The notes under the pieces were generated by a model. The model saw nothing but the letters and a program-made list of their open reading frames with translations. It was not told the origin of the DNA and did no database searches. This document shows, piece by piece, positions 17,519-27,754 of a stretch of 33,575 nt of DNA. The stretch covers positions 1-33,575 of the forward strand of contig JAITGN010000145.1 of NCBI GenBank assembly GCA_031280565.1, written 5' to 3'. How positions within the stretch are numbered: position 1 is the first letter of the stretch; every line of letters begins with the position of its first letter. Origin of the DNA: Accumulibacter sp. (GTDB lineage: Bacteria > Pseudomonadota > Gammaproteobacteria > Burkholderiales > Rhodocyclaceae). The translations under genes were made by a program, and so were the position numbers.

Positions 17519-18003
17519 CTCGGCGATTTTCCGGGTAAAAAACTCATCCTTGTATTTTCCTTCCGGGGGAATTATGGCGCAGGGCATTTCGCGCCCCGGC
17601 TGTGTTAGCGCGTTCAGGTGAATGTTCATCAAGCTGGCGCAGGCGCGCAGCAGAAAGCCTGAAGAAAAAATAGACATTCTAGAGCCAATGTTTATTATAA
17701 TTTAAACAAAACTGCTTTAAAACGTTATAGATTTTGAGTTTTTTGAACGAAATCTCATTCAAGGCTATCTGAAATAATAAAAAAATTGCTTAAAAACGTA
17801 TTTTTATTCTTTTAAAGCCTTTTTTATTTCAGTAATTTCTCTATAGACACCCTGTGTTTCCAATCCTCTCAGGGGCTGTCATAACGAAAATAATACGGCT
17901 GCTCTGGTCGCGCGGCGAAGAATGCGGCGGACGGTGATCCGCAGGCTGGCAGGGATTGGCGGCTGGCTTGAATCCGGACGGCAGCGCGAAGAATCTGCGT
18001 GGT
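17519..18003. other. AT-rich intergenic region without a supported gene
   Basis: The gap after the ABC exporter holds no credible gene. Positions 17690-17870 are strongly AT-rich and carry two copies of a motif of the form GCTTWAAAACGT (17714-17728 and 17788-17806) that recurs in other gaps of this window. A TATAAT at 17696-17701 has only a poor -35 partner. Confidence 0.5.
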
Positions 18004-18229
18004 TCAGTTGTCTTTGCCGTCTACGACCAGGGGCGTTTCGACGAGGTTTCCGGATGCGTTCCGGATAAAGGCCATACCCACTGGCGCGTCAAACCGGACG
18101 ATGATGTCCGGGCCATAGCCGCAGAAGGTGTTTGGTTCATGCAGTCCGGAATTTCGGGGATGCCTGGCCGTTCCTGGCGGTAAAACGCCAGCCGCTGTCT
18201 TCAGGAAAATCCGGCGCTTCGCGATACAT
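18004..18229 (-). pseudogene. frameshifted DUF2185 (immunity-like) remnant
   Basis: Read on the minus strand, MYREAPDFPEDSGWRFTA begins at 18229 and matches the conserved DUF2185 core (MYRE-P-DSGWRF). That frame hits TGA shortly after, but the frame next to it continues the family: LHEPNTFCGYGPDIIVRFD, then APVGMAFIRNASGNLVE, stopping at 18004-18006. The usual N-terminal part of the domain before MYRE is missing; a stop lies just upstream. DUF2185 has been described as an immunity-type domain of polymorphic toxin systems and often occurs with SUFU domains, as here. At least one frameshift plus N-terminal loss indicates a dead gene, unless the sequence has an error. Confidence 0.65.
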
Positions 18230-18248
18230 GCAGCTCACTTAGCTCACT

Positions 18249-18932
18249 TTACGGCCCTTGACCATGATCCGGCCGGAGGGCGCAGACATTTTCGCGCGTG
18301 ATGTTTACGACCATGTCAAATGTATCGGGAAAACGTTCGGCGAGCGCGTCCAGGCCGTTCCGGACTTTAAATTCCATCTCTTCGTCATAGAGCGGGACTA
18401 GCTGGTAAAAATTGACTTCTCCGCCACCGGGCAGATGGCATCTCTGGCTGTCCGCGCCGAAGAACCAAGGCATTTCGAGAAGCATGCCGGAGAGTTTTGT
18501 GTTGTCCGCAAACGGTTCACCGTTTGGAACGGTATGCCCCCAGCCAAGCCAGGTATTTTCGTTCAGCGGAAATCGCGCAAGGAATTTCAGCCACCGGACA
18601 GGCCAATGCCATTGTTCGTCCGCGTCGCCGATTTTCCAGCCGGGCGGTAAGGTGATGAGCAATTCGGCGCGTTCCAGCTTCTTTTCGCGAAACGTTTCCG
18701 GCACAGCCATCCGGCGCGCGCCCATGCCCATCGTGAGAAGCGTGTAATACGGGCGGGGGTTGAAAAAGAACAGACGTTTTTTCGCTGGTTCGATGACGGC
18801 AATGTCAACGTGAATATCCGGCGAAGCGATTTCATGAAGAACGGTGCCGATTTTGCCGAAGTGTTTCTCAATATGTTTTTCGAGACAGTGGAATTCTTCT
18901 TTGGTATAACGCTCGCGGCTTTCCGTTTCCAT
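18249..18932 (-). CDS. SUFU (suppressor of fused-like) domain protein
   Basis: About 227 residues. The pattern EKHFGKIGTVLHEIASPDIH, VDIAVIEPA, YYTLLTMGMGARRMAVPE, ERAELLITLPPGWKI, LARFPLNENTWLGWGHTVPN and VNFYQLVPLYDEEMEFK is that of bacterial SUFU-domain proteins. In bacteria these are mostly regarded as immunity proteins of contact-dependent or polymorphic toxins; no toxin gene is present in the window, so the function here is an inference. ATG 18932 is preferred because GGAG lies 6-7 nt upstream; an ATG at 18944 would add four residues. The stop is followed within 20 bp by a DUF2185 remnant on the same strand, separated by a 9-bp tandem duplication (AGCTCACTT, 18232-18249). It is divergent from purL. 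Confidence 0.8.
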   Translation of the reverse strand: METESRERYTKEEFHCLEKHIEKHFGKIGTVLHEIASPDIHVDIAVIEPAKKRLFFFNPRPYYTLLTMGMGARRMAVPETFREKKLERAELLITLPPGWKIGDADEQWHWPVRWLKFLARFPLNENTWLGWGHTVPNGEPFADNTKLSGMLLEMPWFFGADSQRCHLPGGGEVNFYQLVPLYDEEMEFKVRNGLDALAERFPDTFDMVVNITRENVCALRPDHGQGP

Positions 18933-18996
18933 TTTTTTCTCCATGGCAGGGCGCTAACCCGGAATAGTGACCGCGGCGTGTATGGCGGCATGCGGT

Positions 18997-19002
18997 TATA
19001 AT
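18997..19002 (+). promoter_or_regulatory. possible -10 box of purL
   Basis: A perfect TATAAT stands in otherwise GC-rich sequence 34 bp upstream of the purL ATG. No recognisable -35 box lies at 16-18 bp, so the promoter would need an activator or is a chance match. No PurR-type operator was recognised. Confidence 0.35.
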
Positions 19003-19035
19003 AACAGAAGTCTCCTCTTTTCCCTTTTTTCGACC

Positions 19036-22000
19036 ATGAGCGATTTCCTTTTTCTTCGCGGCGCTCCCGCTTTCTCCACTTTTCGTTTCCAGGAGCTGCG
19101 GTACCGTCTTCAAGCGGCTTTGCCGGGGGCGTTCATCAAGAGCGCCGATTACTGGCATGTGATAAAACTGAAATCTCCGCTGGATATGGAACAGCGGGAG
19201 CGTTTGTCGGTTCTGTTCGAAGAACGGGATGCGCGTGATATGGAAACAGGCGCTCTGTTTTTTGCCGTGCCGCGCGCCGGGACGATTTCTCCCTGGTCGT
19301 CCAAGGCGACCGAAATCGCCTGGAATTGCGGGCTTGACGCTGTCGAGCGCGTCGAGCGCGGCATCGCCTACCGGATTGAGGGCGCTTCGGATGGGTTGAG
19401 ATCAAGGATTTCCGCCTTCCTGCACGACCGGATGACAGAAACCGTTCTTGAGCGTTTTGAGGAGGCGGAGGCACTTTTTCGTCATTTCCGGCCAAAACCG
19501 ATGACCTCCATCCCGTTGCTTTCCGGCGGGCGAAAAACGCTTGTCGAGGCGAACGCGCGTTTGGGGCTTGCCTTGTCGGAGGAGGAGATTGATTACCTGG
19601 TCGATGTGTTTGCCGGACGCGAAAAACGCGATCCGACCGATGTTGAGCTGATGATGTTCGCGCAGGCCAATTCCGAGCACTGCCGGCACAAGATTTTCAA
19701 TGCGTCGTGGATTATCGACGGCGAGCCGCGTGAAGAAACGCTTTTTGGCATGATCCGCGAAACGCACGCGGCGCATCCCGAGGGTAACATCGTTGTTTAT
19801 TCTGACAACTCCTCGGTTTTCGAGGGCGCCGTGGCGGAACGTTTCTATCCGCGCAAGGACGGCGTTTACGGGTGGAGCGCGGAACTGACGCATATTCTGG
19901 CGAAAGTCGAAACGCATAACCATCCAACGGCGATTTCGCCTTTCCCCGGCGCGGCGACCGGTTCGGGCGGCGAAATCCGTGATGAAGGGGCGACGGGGCG
20001 CGGCGCGAAACCGAAGGCTGGACTCTGTGGCTTTTCGGTTTCCAATCTTTATCTGCCCGGCGCGGAACGGCCCTGGGAGCGTTCGATGGCCGCGTATGGC
20101 CGTCCGCCGCGCATCGCGCCGGCGCTCAATATCATGCTTGAAGGGCCGATCGGCGCGGCGGCGTTCAACAACGAATTCGGACGCCCGAATCTGGCGGGAT
20201 ACTTCCGTACCTATGAACAGCGCGTTGGCGAAGGCGATGATGCGCCCGTGCGTGGTTATCACAAACCGGTCATGGTCGCGGGCGGCATTGGCGCCATTCC
20301 GGACTGTCAATCCTGCAAGGCGGTGTCTTTTCCACCGGGCACTCTGCTGATCCAGCTGGGCGGCCCCGGAATGCTGATCGGTCTGGGCGGCGGCGCGGCG
20401 AGTTCGATGGCGACCGGCAGCAATGATGAAGACCTCGATTTTGCCTCCGTTCAGCGTGGCAATCCGGAAATCCAGCGGCGCGCGCAGGAGGTACTCGACC
20501 GTTGCTGGCAGATGGGCGCGCCCAATGGCGACGCTTCGGAACCGGGCAAGGGAAATCCGATTCTTTCGGTTCACGATGTGGGCGCGGGCGGGCTTTCGAA
20601 TGCCTTGCCGGAACTGGCGCACGGCGCGGGCAGCGGCGCGTGTTTTGAATTGCGTGAAATAAACATCGAGGAACCCGGCATGTCGCCGCTCGAAATTTGG
20701 TGCAACGAAGCCCAGGAGCGTTATGTGCTCGCCATTCCGCCTTCGCGTCTGCCGGAGTTCCGCGAGATCTGCGCGCGCGAGCGCTGTCCGTTCTCCGTCG
20801 TCGGCGCAGCGTCCGGCGATGGCCGTTTACGTCTCGCGGACCGGCATTACGGCAACATTCCGGTCGATATGGATATGGAATCGCTGCTTGGCAAGCCGCC
20901 GCGCATGACGCGTGAAGCGCTTCATTTGCCTTGCGCCTCAACGTCTCTGGATTTCGCGGCGATCAATCTGGAGGAAGCCGTGCGCCGTATATTGCGTTTG
21001 CCCGCGGTGGCGGATAAAACCTTTCTGATAACGATCGGCGACAGGAGCGTCGGCGGCCTGACGGCGCGTGATCAGATGGTCGGCCCCTGGCAGACGCCGG
21101 TCGCCGATGTCGCGGTGACGACGCTCGGTTTCCGGACGCTTGCCGGCGAGGCGTTTGCGCTGGGCGAACGGACGCCGCTGGCGGTTCTCGATGCGCCTGC
21201 GTCGGGGCGTATGGCGGTAGGCGAAGCGCTGACCAATATCGCGGCGGCGCGGATCGAAAAAATCGGCGACGTAAAACTTTCGGCCAACTGGATGGCCGCG
21301 GCCGGATTTCCGGGCGAGGATGCTCGCCTGTTCGATACGGTTCGCGCCGTTTCCGGCCTTTGCAAAGCCGTCGGCATTTCGATTCCTGTGGGCAAGGATT
21401 CGCTTTCGATGCGAACGGAATGGAATGGCGGCGGCGGACAAAAGCAGGTCGTTTCGCCGATTTCGTTGATTGTAAGCGCGTTCTCGAGGGTTTCGGACGC
21501 GCGCCGTACCCTGACGCCGTGTCTGCGGCTCGACGCCGGGCCGACCGAACTCCTTCTGGTCGATCTCGGCGGAGGGCGTGACCGTATCGGCGCGTCGGCG
21601 CTGGCCCAGGTTTTCAACGCGACGGGTCTTGATACTCCGGACGTCGACAACCCTGAACGACTTGTTGCCTTTTTCCACGCGATCCAGAAGCTGGCAGACG
21701 ACGGTCTTTTATTGGCCTATCACGACCGCTCGGATGGCGGACTCTTTGTCACCCTGGCTGAAATGGCTTTCGCGTCGCACTGCGGCCTCAGGCTTGAGCT
21801 TGATAATTTTGGCCGCGATATTTCCTCGCGGGAAACCCTGTTGCGTCTTCTCTTCAACGAGGAGCTGGGCGCGGCGCTGCAAATCCGCAACGCGGACCGG
21901 GAGCGGGTCATGGCCTGCCTGCGCGATGCGCGGCTTGATGTTTTCTTGATCGGCGCGCCCGACGTTTCCGATGAATTTCGCGTTTTTTTCCGTGGCAGCG

Positions 22001-22962
22001 CGATTTTCGCCGAAAAGCGCGTCACGCTTCAGCGCGGCTGGTCGGAAACTTCTTTTCACATGCGGACGCTGCGTGACAACCCGGAATGCGCGCAGCAGGA
22101 ATATGACCGTATTCTTAACACGCCGGACTGTGGCCTGTCGGCGGCGTTGACGTTCGACCCGGCCGAAGATATTGCCGCGCCATTCGTCAGGAGCGGCGCG
22201 CGTCCGAAAGTCGCCATTTTGCGCGAACAAGGCGTCAACGGACAGGTGGAGATGGCGGCGGCATTCGACCGGGCCGGTTTTTCCGCCGTCGATGTGCATA
22301 TGAGCGACATTCTTTCGGGCCGCGTATCGCTTTCCGGTTTTGACGGCGCTGTCGCCTGCGGCGGTTTTTCGTATGGCGATGTTCTTGGCGCGGGAAAAGG
22401 CTGGGCACGGACGATTCTTTTCAATTCGCGCGCGCGGGACGAGTTTTCCGCTTTCTTTGGACGCGGCGAAACCTTCGCGCTGGGTGTATGCAATGGCTGC
22501 CAGATGATGAGCGCCTTGAAATCCCTGATTCCTGGCGCGGAAGCGTGGCCGCGTTTCGAACGCAACAGGGTGGAACAGTTCGAGGCGCGTTTCGTAATGG
22601 TCGAACTGCTGGCGTCGCCCTCACTGTTTTTTGACGGCATGGCGGGCAGCCGTCTGCCGCTGGTTGTCTCGCACGGCGAGGGGCGCGCCGAATTCGATTC
22701 GGAAGAGCAGCGGCAAAAGGCGTTTGTGTCGATGCGTTACATTGATAACGCCGGGCGGCCAACCGAAATTTATCCGCACAATCCGAACGGTTCCCCAGGG
22801 GGCATTACAGGCGTGACGACGCCCGATGGACGCTTTACGATTTTGATGCCGCATCCGGAACGGGTTTTCCGGACAGTGCAAATGTCATGGCATCCGGATA
22901 GTTGGGGCGAGGATTCTCCGTGGATGCGCATGTTCCGCTCGGCGCGTAAATGGGTTGGATAA
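19036..22962 (+). CDS. purL: phosphoribosylformylglycinamidine synthase
   Basis: PurL makes formylglycinamidine ribonucleotide from FGAR, glutamine and ATP, the fourth step of purine synthesis. This is the large single-chain form (1308 residues) of beta- and gammaproteobacteria, combining an N-terminal PurS-like part, two synthetase halves and a glutaminase. Visible motifs are [54 protein letters not shown], and for the class I glutaminase [12 protein letters not shown] with the nucleophile Cys1152 and MPHPERVFR with the catalytic His and Glu. ATG 19036 ([14 protein letters not shown]) matches the family start; no strong ribosome site is seen. It is monocistronic, with the SUFU gene divergent upstream and a long repeat region downstream. 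Confidence 0.97.
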   Translation: MSDFLFLRGAPAFSTFRFQELRYRLQAALPGAFIKSADYWHVIKLKSPLDMEQRERLSVLFEERDARDMETGALFFAVPRAGTISPWSSKATEIAWNCGLDAVERVERGIAYRIEGASDGLRSRISAFLHDRMTETVLERFEEAEALFRHFRPKPMTSIPLLSGGRKTLVEANARLGLALSEEEIDYLVDVFAGREKRDPTDVELMMFAQANSEHCRHKIFNASWIIDGEPREETLFGMIRETHAAHPEGNIVVYSDNSSVFEGAVAERFYPRKDGVYGWSAELTHILAKVETHNHPTAISPFPGAATGSGGEIRDEGATGRGAKPKAGLCGFSVSNLYLPGAERPWERSMAAYGRPPRIAPALNIMLEGPIGAAAFNNEFGRPNLAGYFRTYEQRVGEGDDAPVRGYHKPVMVAGGIGAIPDCQSCKAVSFPPGTLLIQLGGPGMLIGLGGGAASSMATGSNDEDLDFASVQRGNPEIQRRAQEVLDRCWQMGAPNGDASEPGKGNPILSVHDVGAGGLSNALPELAHGAGSGACFELREINIEEPGMSPLEIWCNEAQERYVLAIPPSRLPEFREICARERCPFSVVGAASGDGRLRLADRHYGNIPVDMDMESLLGKPPRMTREALHLPCASTSLDFAAINLEEAVRRILRLPAVADKTFLITIGDRSVGGLTARDQMVGPWQTPVADVAVTTLGFRTLAGEAFALGERTPLAVLDAPASGRMAVGEALTNIAAARIEKIGDVKLSANWMAAAGFPGEDARLFDTVRAVSGLCKAVGISIPVGKDSLSMRTEWNGGGGQKQVVSPISLIVSAFSRVSDARRTLTPCLRLDAGPTELLLVDLGGGRDRIGASALAQVFNATGLDTPDVDNPERLVAFFHAIQKLADDGLLLAYHDRSDGGLFVTLAEMAFASHCGLRLELDNFGRDISSRETLLRLLFNEELGAALQIRNADRERVMACLRDARLDVFLIGAPDVSDEFRVFFRGSAIFAEKRVTLQRGWSETSFHMRTLRDNPECAQQEYDRILNTPDCGLSAALTFDPAEDIAAPFVRSGARPKVAILREQGVNGQVEMAAAFDRAGFSAVDVHMSDILSGRVSLSGFDGAVACGGFSYGDVLGAGKGWARTILFNSRARDEFSAFFGRGETFALGVCNGCQMMSALKSLIPGAEAWPRFERNRVEQFEARFVMVELLASPSLFFDGMAGSRLPLVVSHGEGRAEFDSEEQRQKAFVSMRYIDNAGRPTEIYPHNPNGSPGGITGVTTPDGRFTILMPHPERVFRTVQMSWHPDSWGEDSPWMRMFRSARKWVG

Positions 22963-23046
22963 CCGGCATGATTAATTTGTGTTTTGATTCGGATAATTTA
23001 TGGGATTCGACGTGAGTTATCACCCGGTCGCCGGGAACGAAATACG

Positions 23047-24060
23047 CGCGTGGTATTTCGACAAACTTCCTTCATCAGGTTCAGGACAGGCAAGGTGAAT
23101 GGATTGGAAAGGGCTTCTTTAATACATTCAGAAATTAAAAACGGCTTAAAAACGTTATTTTTGTTTTCGGTTCTATTTCTTGATTTTCGTGGTAAGCGTG
23201 TTAAAAACCCGTCCGCGCCGAGTTTACCGAATCATTGACAACGCCTATTTGGTTTTATCGGAACACATCGACGATGCCTATCTCCGTTCGTGCTGAGCCT
23301 GTCGAAGTATGAACGGACGCTCTGGCGGCTTTTCAAATATCTTCCTGGTCAGTGACTTGAACGGGTATTCCCTTTTAATCAATCTTGGCCTTTCCAGTCC
23401 TGATTCTTTCTTCGAACAGTTTTTCAATCCTTACCCTTCGACAGGCTTCCTTCGACAAGCTCAGGACGGAGCAGGGCGAACGGATTGAAAAACGAGCCTC
23501 TGATGTTCCTCCTTCGTCAAGCTCAGGACAGGACAGACGGCGAGATTGGAAAGGAAGTTTCCGGAAATCCTGAGAGATTAAAAATGGCTTAAGGACGTTA
23601 TTTTTGTCTTCTTCCCTGTTTTTTGCTGTTTGTGGTGAGTGTGTTAAAAAACCGTTCGCGCCAAGCCTGCTGGACTTTTCCATTGCGCTGAACCTGGTGG
23701 AGCATCGACGAGACATATCTTCATTCGTGGTGGTTTTATCGGAATACATCGGCGACGTCTATTTCCGTTCGTGCTGAGCTTGTCGAAGTATGAACGGACG
23801 TTCCAGATCATGAAAGGTTTTTCCAATCCTGATTCTTTCTTCGAATCGTTTTTCAATCCTAACCCTTCGACAAGCTTCCTTCGACAGGCTCAGGACAGGC
23901 AGGGCGAACGGATTGAAAAACAGGCTTCTGACAAACTGGACGGGCGAATGGATTGAAAAACGAGCCTCTGACGTTCCTCCTTCGTCAAGCTCAGGGCAAA
24001 CGGACTGGAAAGGCACTCTTCGACAGGTTCAGGACGGGGCAGGGTGAGCGGATTGGAAAA
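23047..24060. repeat. cluster of composite REP-like repeats between purL and htpG
   Basis: No gene is supported in 22963-24218. The region is built of two alternating parts. One is a 33-bp palindrome with arms CCGTTCGTGCTGAG and GAAGTATGAACGG (23284-23316 and 23765-23797). The other is a set of words such as CTTCGACAAGCTTCC, GCTCAGGACGGAGCAGGG and GGATTGAAAAAC (23047-23110, 23425-23495, 23505-23560, 23865-24060). Between them lie two copies of an AT-rich segment with GCTTAAAAACGTTATTTTT and then GTAAGCGTGTTAAAAACC (about 23130-23225 and 23575-23665), diverged from each other. Related copies lie at 192 and 27040-28020. Confidence 0.8.
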
Positions 24061-24218
24061 TCATGGGTGATCGGCTGAGGGAAAAAATGAGCGGTTTTTG
24101 CGCTGGAACGCGACTGGCTTGAAAAAAGACCGCGCTATCCCCATTTACCGACGCGTTGCTGGACAAGCAGCATTTCAACCGACCACATTATTCTCAATTC
24201 GTTTTTATGGAGTCTTAC

Positions 24219-26144
24219 ATGGGTGACAACAAAGAAACACGGGGATTTCAGGCTGAAGTCAAGCAATTGCTCAACCTGATGGTCCATTCTTTGTACAGCA
24301 ACAAAGAAATTTTTCTGCGCGAACTGATTTCCAACGCGTCCGACGCATGCGACAAACTGCGCTTTGAGGCATTGAACGATCCAGGGCTTTACGGCGGCGA
24401 CGCCGAGCTGAAGATTCGGGTTTCTTTCGACAAGGATGCCCGGACGGTTACGGTTTCCGATAACGGAATCGGACTGACGCGCGACGAAACCATTGAACAT
24501 CTTGGAACGATTGCGAAATCCGGTACGCGGGAGTTTTTCTCGTCGCTGACGGGCGACCAGGCCAGGGACGCCCATCTGATCGGACAATTCGGCGTTGGTT
24601 TTTATTCCTCTTACATCGTCGCTGACCGTGTAAGCGTCGTTTCGCGCCGCGCCGGATGCGAATCCGGGCAGGCGGTCAGGTGGGAGTCCGCGGGCGAAGG
24701 CGAATTTTCGGTGGAGACCGTCGAAAAGGCGGAACGCGGAACGGACGTGATTTTGCATTTGCGCGAGGGTGAAGACGAGTTTCTTTCGGGCTGGAAATTG
24801 CATCAGATCATTCGCCGGTATTCCGATCACATTACGCTGCCGATCCTGATGAAAAAGGAAAAGTGGGACGAGGAAAAGAAAGTCCAGATACTGACAGACG
24901 AAGACGAAACGGTAAATCAGGCGTCCGCGCTGTGGACGCGCCCAAAGACCGAAATCAGCGACGAGCAGTACAAGGAATTCTATAAGCATGTCGCGCATGA
25001 TTTCGAGGAGCCTCTTGCCTATACGCACGCCAAGGTCGAAGGCAAGCAGGAATACACGCAGCTTTTATATATTCCACAGCGCGCGCCTTTCGATCTCTGG
25101 GATCGTCACGCCCGTCATGGCATAAAGCTCTATGTGCGGCGTGTTTTTATCATGGACGATGCCGAACGCCTGATGCCGCTTTATCTGCGCTTCGTCCGCG
25201 GCGTTGTCGACTCGAACGATTTGCCGCTCAACATATCGCGGGAAATCCTCCAGGAGTCGAAAGACATTGAAACGATCCGGGGAGGATGCGTCAAGCGCGT
25301 GCTTTCGTTGCTCGAAAGTCTGGCTGACAGCGAAGACGCCGCGGAAAAGGAAAAATACGCCTCTTTTTGGAAAGAATTCGGCCGTGTGCTCAAGGAGGGC
25401 GTTGGCGAGGATTTCGCCAACAAGGATCGCATCTCGAAATTGCTGCGTTTCGCCTCGACACGCGCGGACACGCCCGACGAGACCGTCTCGCTGGCGGATT
25501 ATGTTTCACGCATGAAAGAAGGGCAGGAAAAAATCTATTTCGTGACGGCGGAATCCTTTACGGCGGCGAAAAACAGCCCGCATCTTGAAATTTTCAGGAA
25601 AAAAGGAATCGAAGTGCTCCTGCTTTCCGAGCGCGTGGACGAATGGGTTGTCGGTTATCTGACCGAATTTGACGGAAAACCGCTGCAATCGGTCGCCAAG
25701 GGCGGCCTTGATCTTGGCAAACTGGAAGACGAGAGCGAGAAAAAGGAAGCCGAGGCCGCGGCGGACGAATATAAGGAATTGATTGAGGAAATCAAAAAAG
25801 CGCTTGATGGAAAAATCAAGGATGTCCGCGTCACACATCGCCTGACGGATTCTCCCTCGTGCATCGTCGCGGATGAACACGACATGGGCGAAAATCTGGC
25901 GCGCATCCTTAAGTCGGCGGGGCAGGCGGCTCCGGAAACAAAACCTGTTCTCGAAATCAATCCGAAACACCCGGTCGTTCAACGGTTGAAATATGAAAAA
26001 AGCGGTGCGGAATCCCGGTTCGGCGACTGGGCGAATCTTTTGCTTGAGCAGGCGACGCTTGCCGAAGGCGGCGCGCTCGACGACCCGGCCGGATTTGTCA
26101 AGCGGATCAACGCGCTGATGCTGGAAATGGCGGGCGGGCGCTGA
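24219..26144 (+). CDS. htpG: molecular chaperone HtpG (Hsp90)
   Basis: The bacterial Hsp90, an ATP-dependent cytosolic chaperone acting as a dimer. The 641-residue protein shows the GHKL ATPase domain with [41 protein letters not shown] and [15 protein letters not shown]; the middle domain with [10 protein letters not shown] and [11 protein letters not shown]; and a C-terminal dimerisation domain. ATG 24219 ([18 protein letters not shown]) is chosen because GGAG lies 6 nt upstream and this is the family start; an ATG at 24207 is possible. A heat-shock promoter was not recognised in the repeat-filled upstream region. The glycosylase gene follows 31 bp downstream. Confidence 0.97.
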   Translation: MGDNKETRGFQAEVKQLLNLMVHSLYSNKEIFLRELISNASDACDKLRFEALNDPGLYGGDAELKIRVSFDKDARTVTVSDNGIGLTRDETIEHLGTIAKSGTREFFSSLTGDQARDAHLIGQFGVGFYSSYIVADRVSVVSRRAGCESGQAVRWESAGEGEFSVETVEKAERGTDVILHLREGEDEFLSGWKLHQIIRRYSDHITLPILMKKEKWDEEKKVQILTDEDETVNQASALWTRPKTEISDEQYKEFYKHVAHDFEEPLAYTHAKVEGKQEYTQLLYIPQRAPFDLWDRHARHGIKLYVRRVFIMDDAERLMPLYLRFVRGVVDSNDLPLNISREILQESKDIETIRGGCVKRVLSLLESLADSEDAAEKEKYASFWKEFGRVLKEGVGEDFANKDRISKLLRFASTRADTPDETVSLADYVSRMKEGQEKIYFVTAESFTAAKNSPHLEIFRKKGIEVLLLSERVDEWVVGYLTEFDGKPLQSVAKGGLDLGKLEDESEKKEAEAAADEYKELIEEIKKALDGKIKDVRVTHRLTDSPSCIVADEHDMGENLARILKSAGQAAPETKPVLEINPKHPVVQRLKYEKSGAESRFGDWANLLLEQATLAEGGALDDPAGFVKRINALMLEMAGGR

Positions 26145-26175
26145 GAGCGTTTCGTCTTCATGGAAGGCTGGCGGG

Positions 26176-26676
26176 ATGCGACCCGCTGAATCGTTCGGCC
26201 TGCTTTACGGACTGCCGCCGATCATCGGCGCGTGGACGGAAACGCTGATTCTCGGCAGTTTTCCGTCGCCCGCGTCGCTGGCCGCGCAGCATTATTACGC
26301 GCATCGGCAAAACCAGTTCTGGCGGATTTTGAGCGTCCTTCTGGACGAGCCGCTGACTGGCATGGACTACGCGGAAAAACAGGCGTGTCTTCTGCGCCGC
26401 CGAATCGGTGTGTGGGACGTCTACCGCCGTTGCAGGCGCGAGGGCGCGCTGGATTCCGCCATTAGCTTGGCGGAATCGAACGATTTTTCCATTCTGCGCG
26501 AACGGACGCCGCGTTTGAAGCGCGTCTGTTTCAACGGAAAGACATCGGGAAAATTCGAGCGGTTGTTTTCGGAAAACGGTTATATCACCCGCGTTCTTCC
26601 ATCGACCAGCCCGGCGTATACCCTGGCGTTTGAAGAAAAGAGCAGGCGCTGGCGGGAAGGCCTTTTCGGCGAATAG
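26176..26676 (+). CDS. DNA-deoxyinosine glycosylase (uracil-DNA glycosylase superfamily)
   Basis: A 166-residue protein of the uracil-DNA glycosylase fold, most like the hypoxanthine-DNA glycosylase group (family 6). The first motif ETLILGSFPSPASLAAQHYY, the following NQFWRIL, and the late motif LPSTSPAYT fit that group. It would remove deaminated bases, mainly hypoxanthine, from DNA to start base-excision repair. ATG 26176 has GGAAGG about 8 nt upstream. The 31-bp gap to htpG suggests cotranscription, so repair might rise with heat shock; this is an inference. It is not the ordinary Ung type, and Mug is less likely from motif spacing. Confidence 0.8.
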   Translation: MRPAESFGLLYGLPPIIGAWTETLILGSFPSPASLAAQHYYAHRQNQFWRILSVLLDEPLTGMDYAEKQACLLRRRIGVWDVYRRCRREGALDSAISLAESNDFSILRERTPRLKRVCFNGKTSGKFERLFSENGYITRVLPSTSPAYTLAFEEKSRRWREGLFGE

Positions 26677-26721
26677 GCGCGGCGACTCCGGAAACCGGCT
26701 CATTCACCTGACTCCGGCGCT

Positions 26722-26760
26722 GGCCGGTAAAACGCGCCGCGCCGGCCGCAGGCTTTTTTT
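26722..26760 (+). terminator. probable intrinsic terminator after the glycosylase gene
   Basis: GGCCGG (26722-26727) pairs with CCGGCC (26742-26747), and seven T residues occupy 26754-26760. The six bases between stem and T-run weaken the call, but the position 45 bp after the last gene fits the end of the htpG transcription unit. Confidence 0.45.
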
Positions 26761-27012
26761 AGGACAAAAATTCTGAAAGCAGGAAAATATTCCAGAATCG
26801 TTACAATAAACAGCGCCTCATTGATAGAATTTAAAAATATTTTCTCATAAAAATTGCTGATCGCATAAAATGGACTTGCGTTTTCAAACCATTTTATTCG
26901 ATGAAATAGCGTTTTTAATCATATTTTTGAGAAATGTGATGACGTTTTCAAGCTATTTTATGTATAATTTCCATAAAAAATGCTTGAAAATGATGATTTA
27001 TGATTTCATCGC
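26761..27012. other. AT-rich segment without a gene
   Basis: About 250 bp of very AT-rich DNA with no credible frame. It contains GACGTTTTCAAGC at 26941-26953, the reverse complement of the GCTTRAAAACGT motif found in other gaps, and a looser copy near 26876. It separates the terminator from the repeat region. Confidence 0.5.
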
Positions 27013-27102
27013 TTGAAGGAGCGCCGATCTATTCTCCGCGCCGTTGGTTGTGAGCGGGTCGAACCCTATGAACGGATGCTCCAGCGGCATTTCAAATTTA
27101 CC

Positions 27103-27740
27103 TTTCAATCCTTACCTTTCGACAAGCTTCCTTCGACGGGCTTCCTTCGACGGACTCAGGACGGGGCAGGACGGGGCAGGGCGAGTGGATTGAAAAACAG
27201 ACTTCTGGACGGGCGAGCGGACTGGAAAGGCTAGGAACGCCTTTACCTTGAACACCCCTGATTCAAGAGGCGTTGGGAAGACCTCGGAGCGTCCGTTCAT
27301 ACTTCGACAGGCTCAGTATGAACGGACGCTGCAGCCTTTCCGGCTCGTTAAATACTTTTTCCAACCTTGATTCTTCGAATCGTTTTTCAATCCTTACCCT
27401 TCGACAAGCTTCCTTCGACAGGCTTCCTTCGACGGGCTCAGGACGGGGCAGGACGGAGCAGGGCGAGTGGATTGAAAAACAGACTTCTGGACGGGCGAGC
27501 GGACTGGAAAGGCCAGGAATGCCTTTACCTTGAACACCCCTGATTCAAGAGGCGTTGGGAAGACCTCGGAGCGTCCGTTCCTACTTCGACAGGCTCAGTA
27601 CGAACGGACGCTTCGGCCTTTCCGGCTCGTTAAATACTTTTTCCAACCTTGATTCTTCGAATCGTTCTTTAATCCTTACCCTTCGACAAGCTTCCTTCGG
27701 CAGGCTCAGGACGGAGCAGGGCGAACGGATTGCAAAAGAG
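27103..27740. repeat. 282-bp tandem direct repeat, about 2.2 copies
   Basis: Unit 1 (27121-27402) and unit 2 (27403-27684) align end to end without gaps and differ at only about a dozen positions; a third, partial unit starts at 27685 and diverges after about 50 bp. Landmarks confirm the 282-bp period: GACAAGCTTCC at 27121, 27403 and 27685; GATTCAAGAGGCG at 27260 and 27542. Each unit contains the 33-bp palindrome (27293-27325, 27575-27607) in the inverse orientation to the 23-kb copies. Open frames here are by-products of the repeat. Confidence 0.9.
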
Positions 27741-27754
27741 GCATCCTGAAACTC

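Noticed and set aside
17530..17677. Minus-strand frame overlapping the end of the ABC exporter
   Set aside because: It continues antisense into the ATPase coding region and shows no motif; no remnant could be named.
19402..20622. Long minus-strand frame within purL
   Set aside because: Rich in Arg, Ala and His as expected for the complement of GC-rich coding DNA; purL on the plus strand is certain.
27013..27749. Small frames beginning MGRPRSVRSYFDRLS and similar
   Set aside because: They are translations of the 282-bp tandem repeat and its palindromes, without ribosome sites.
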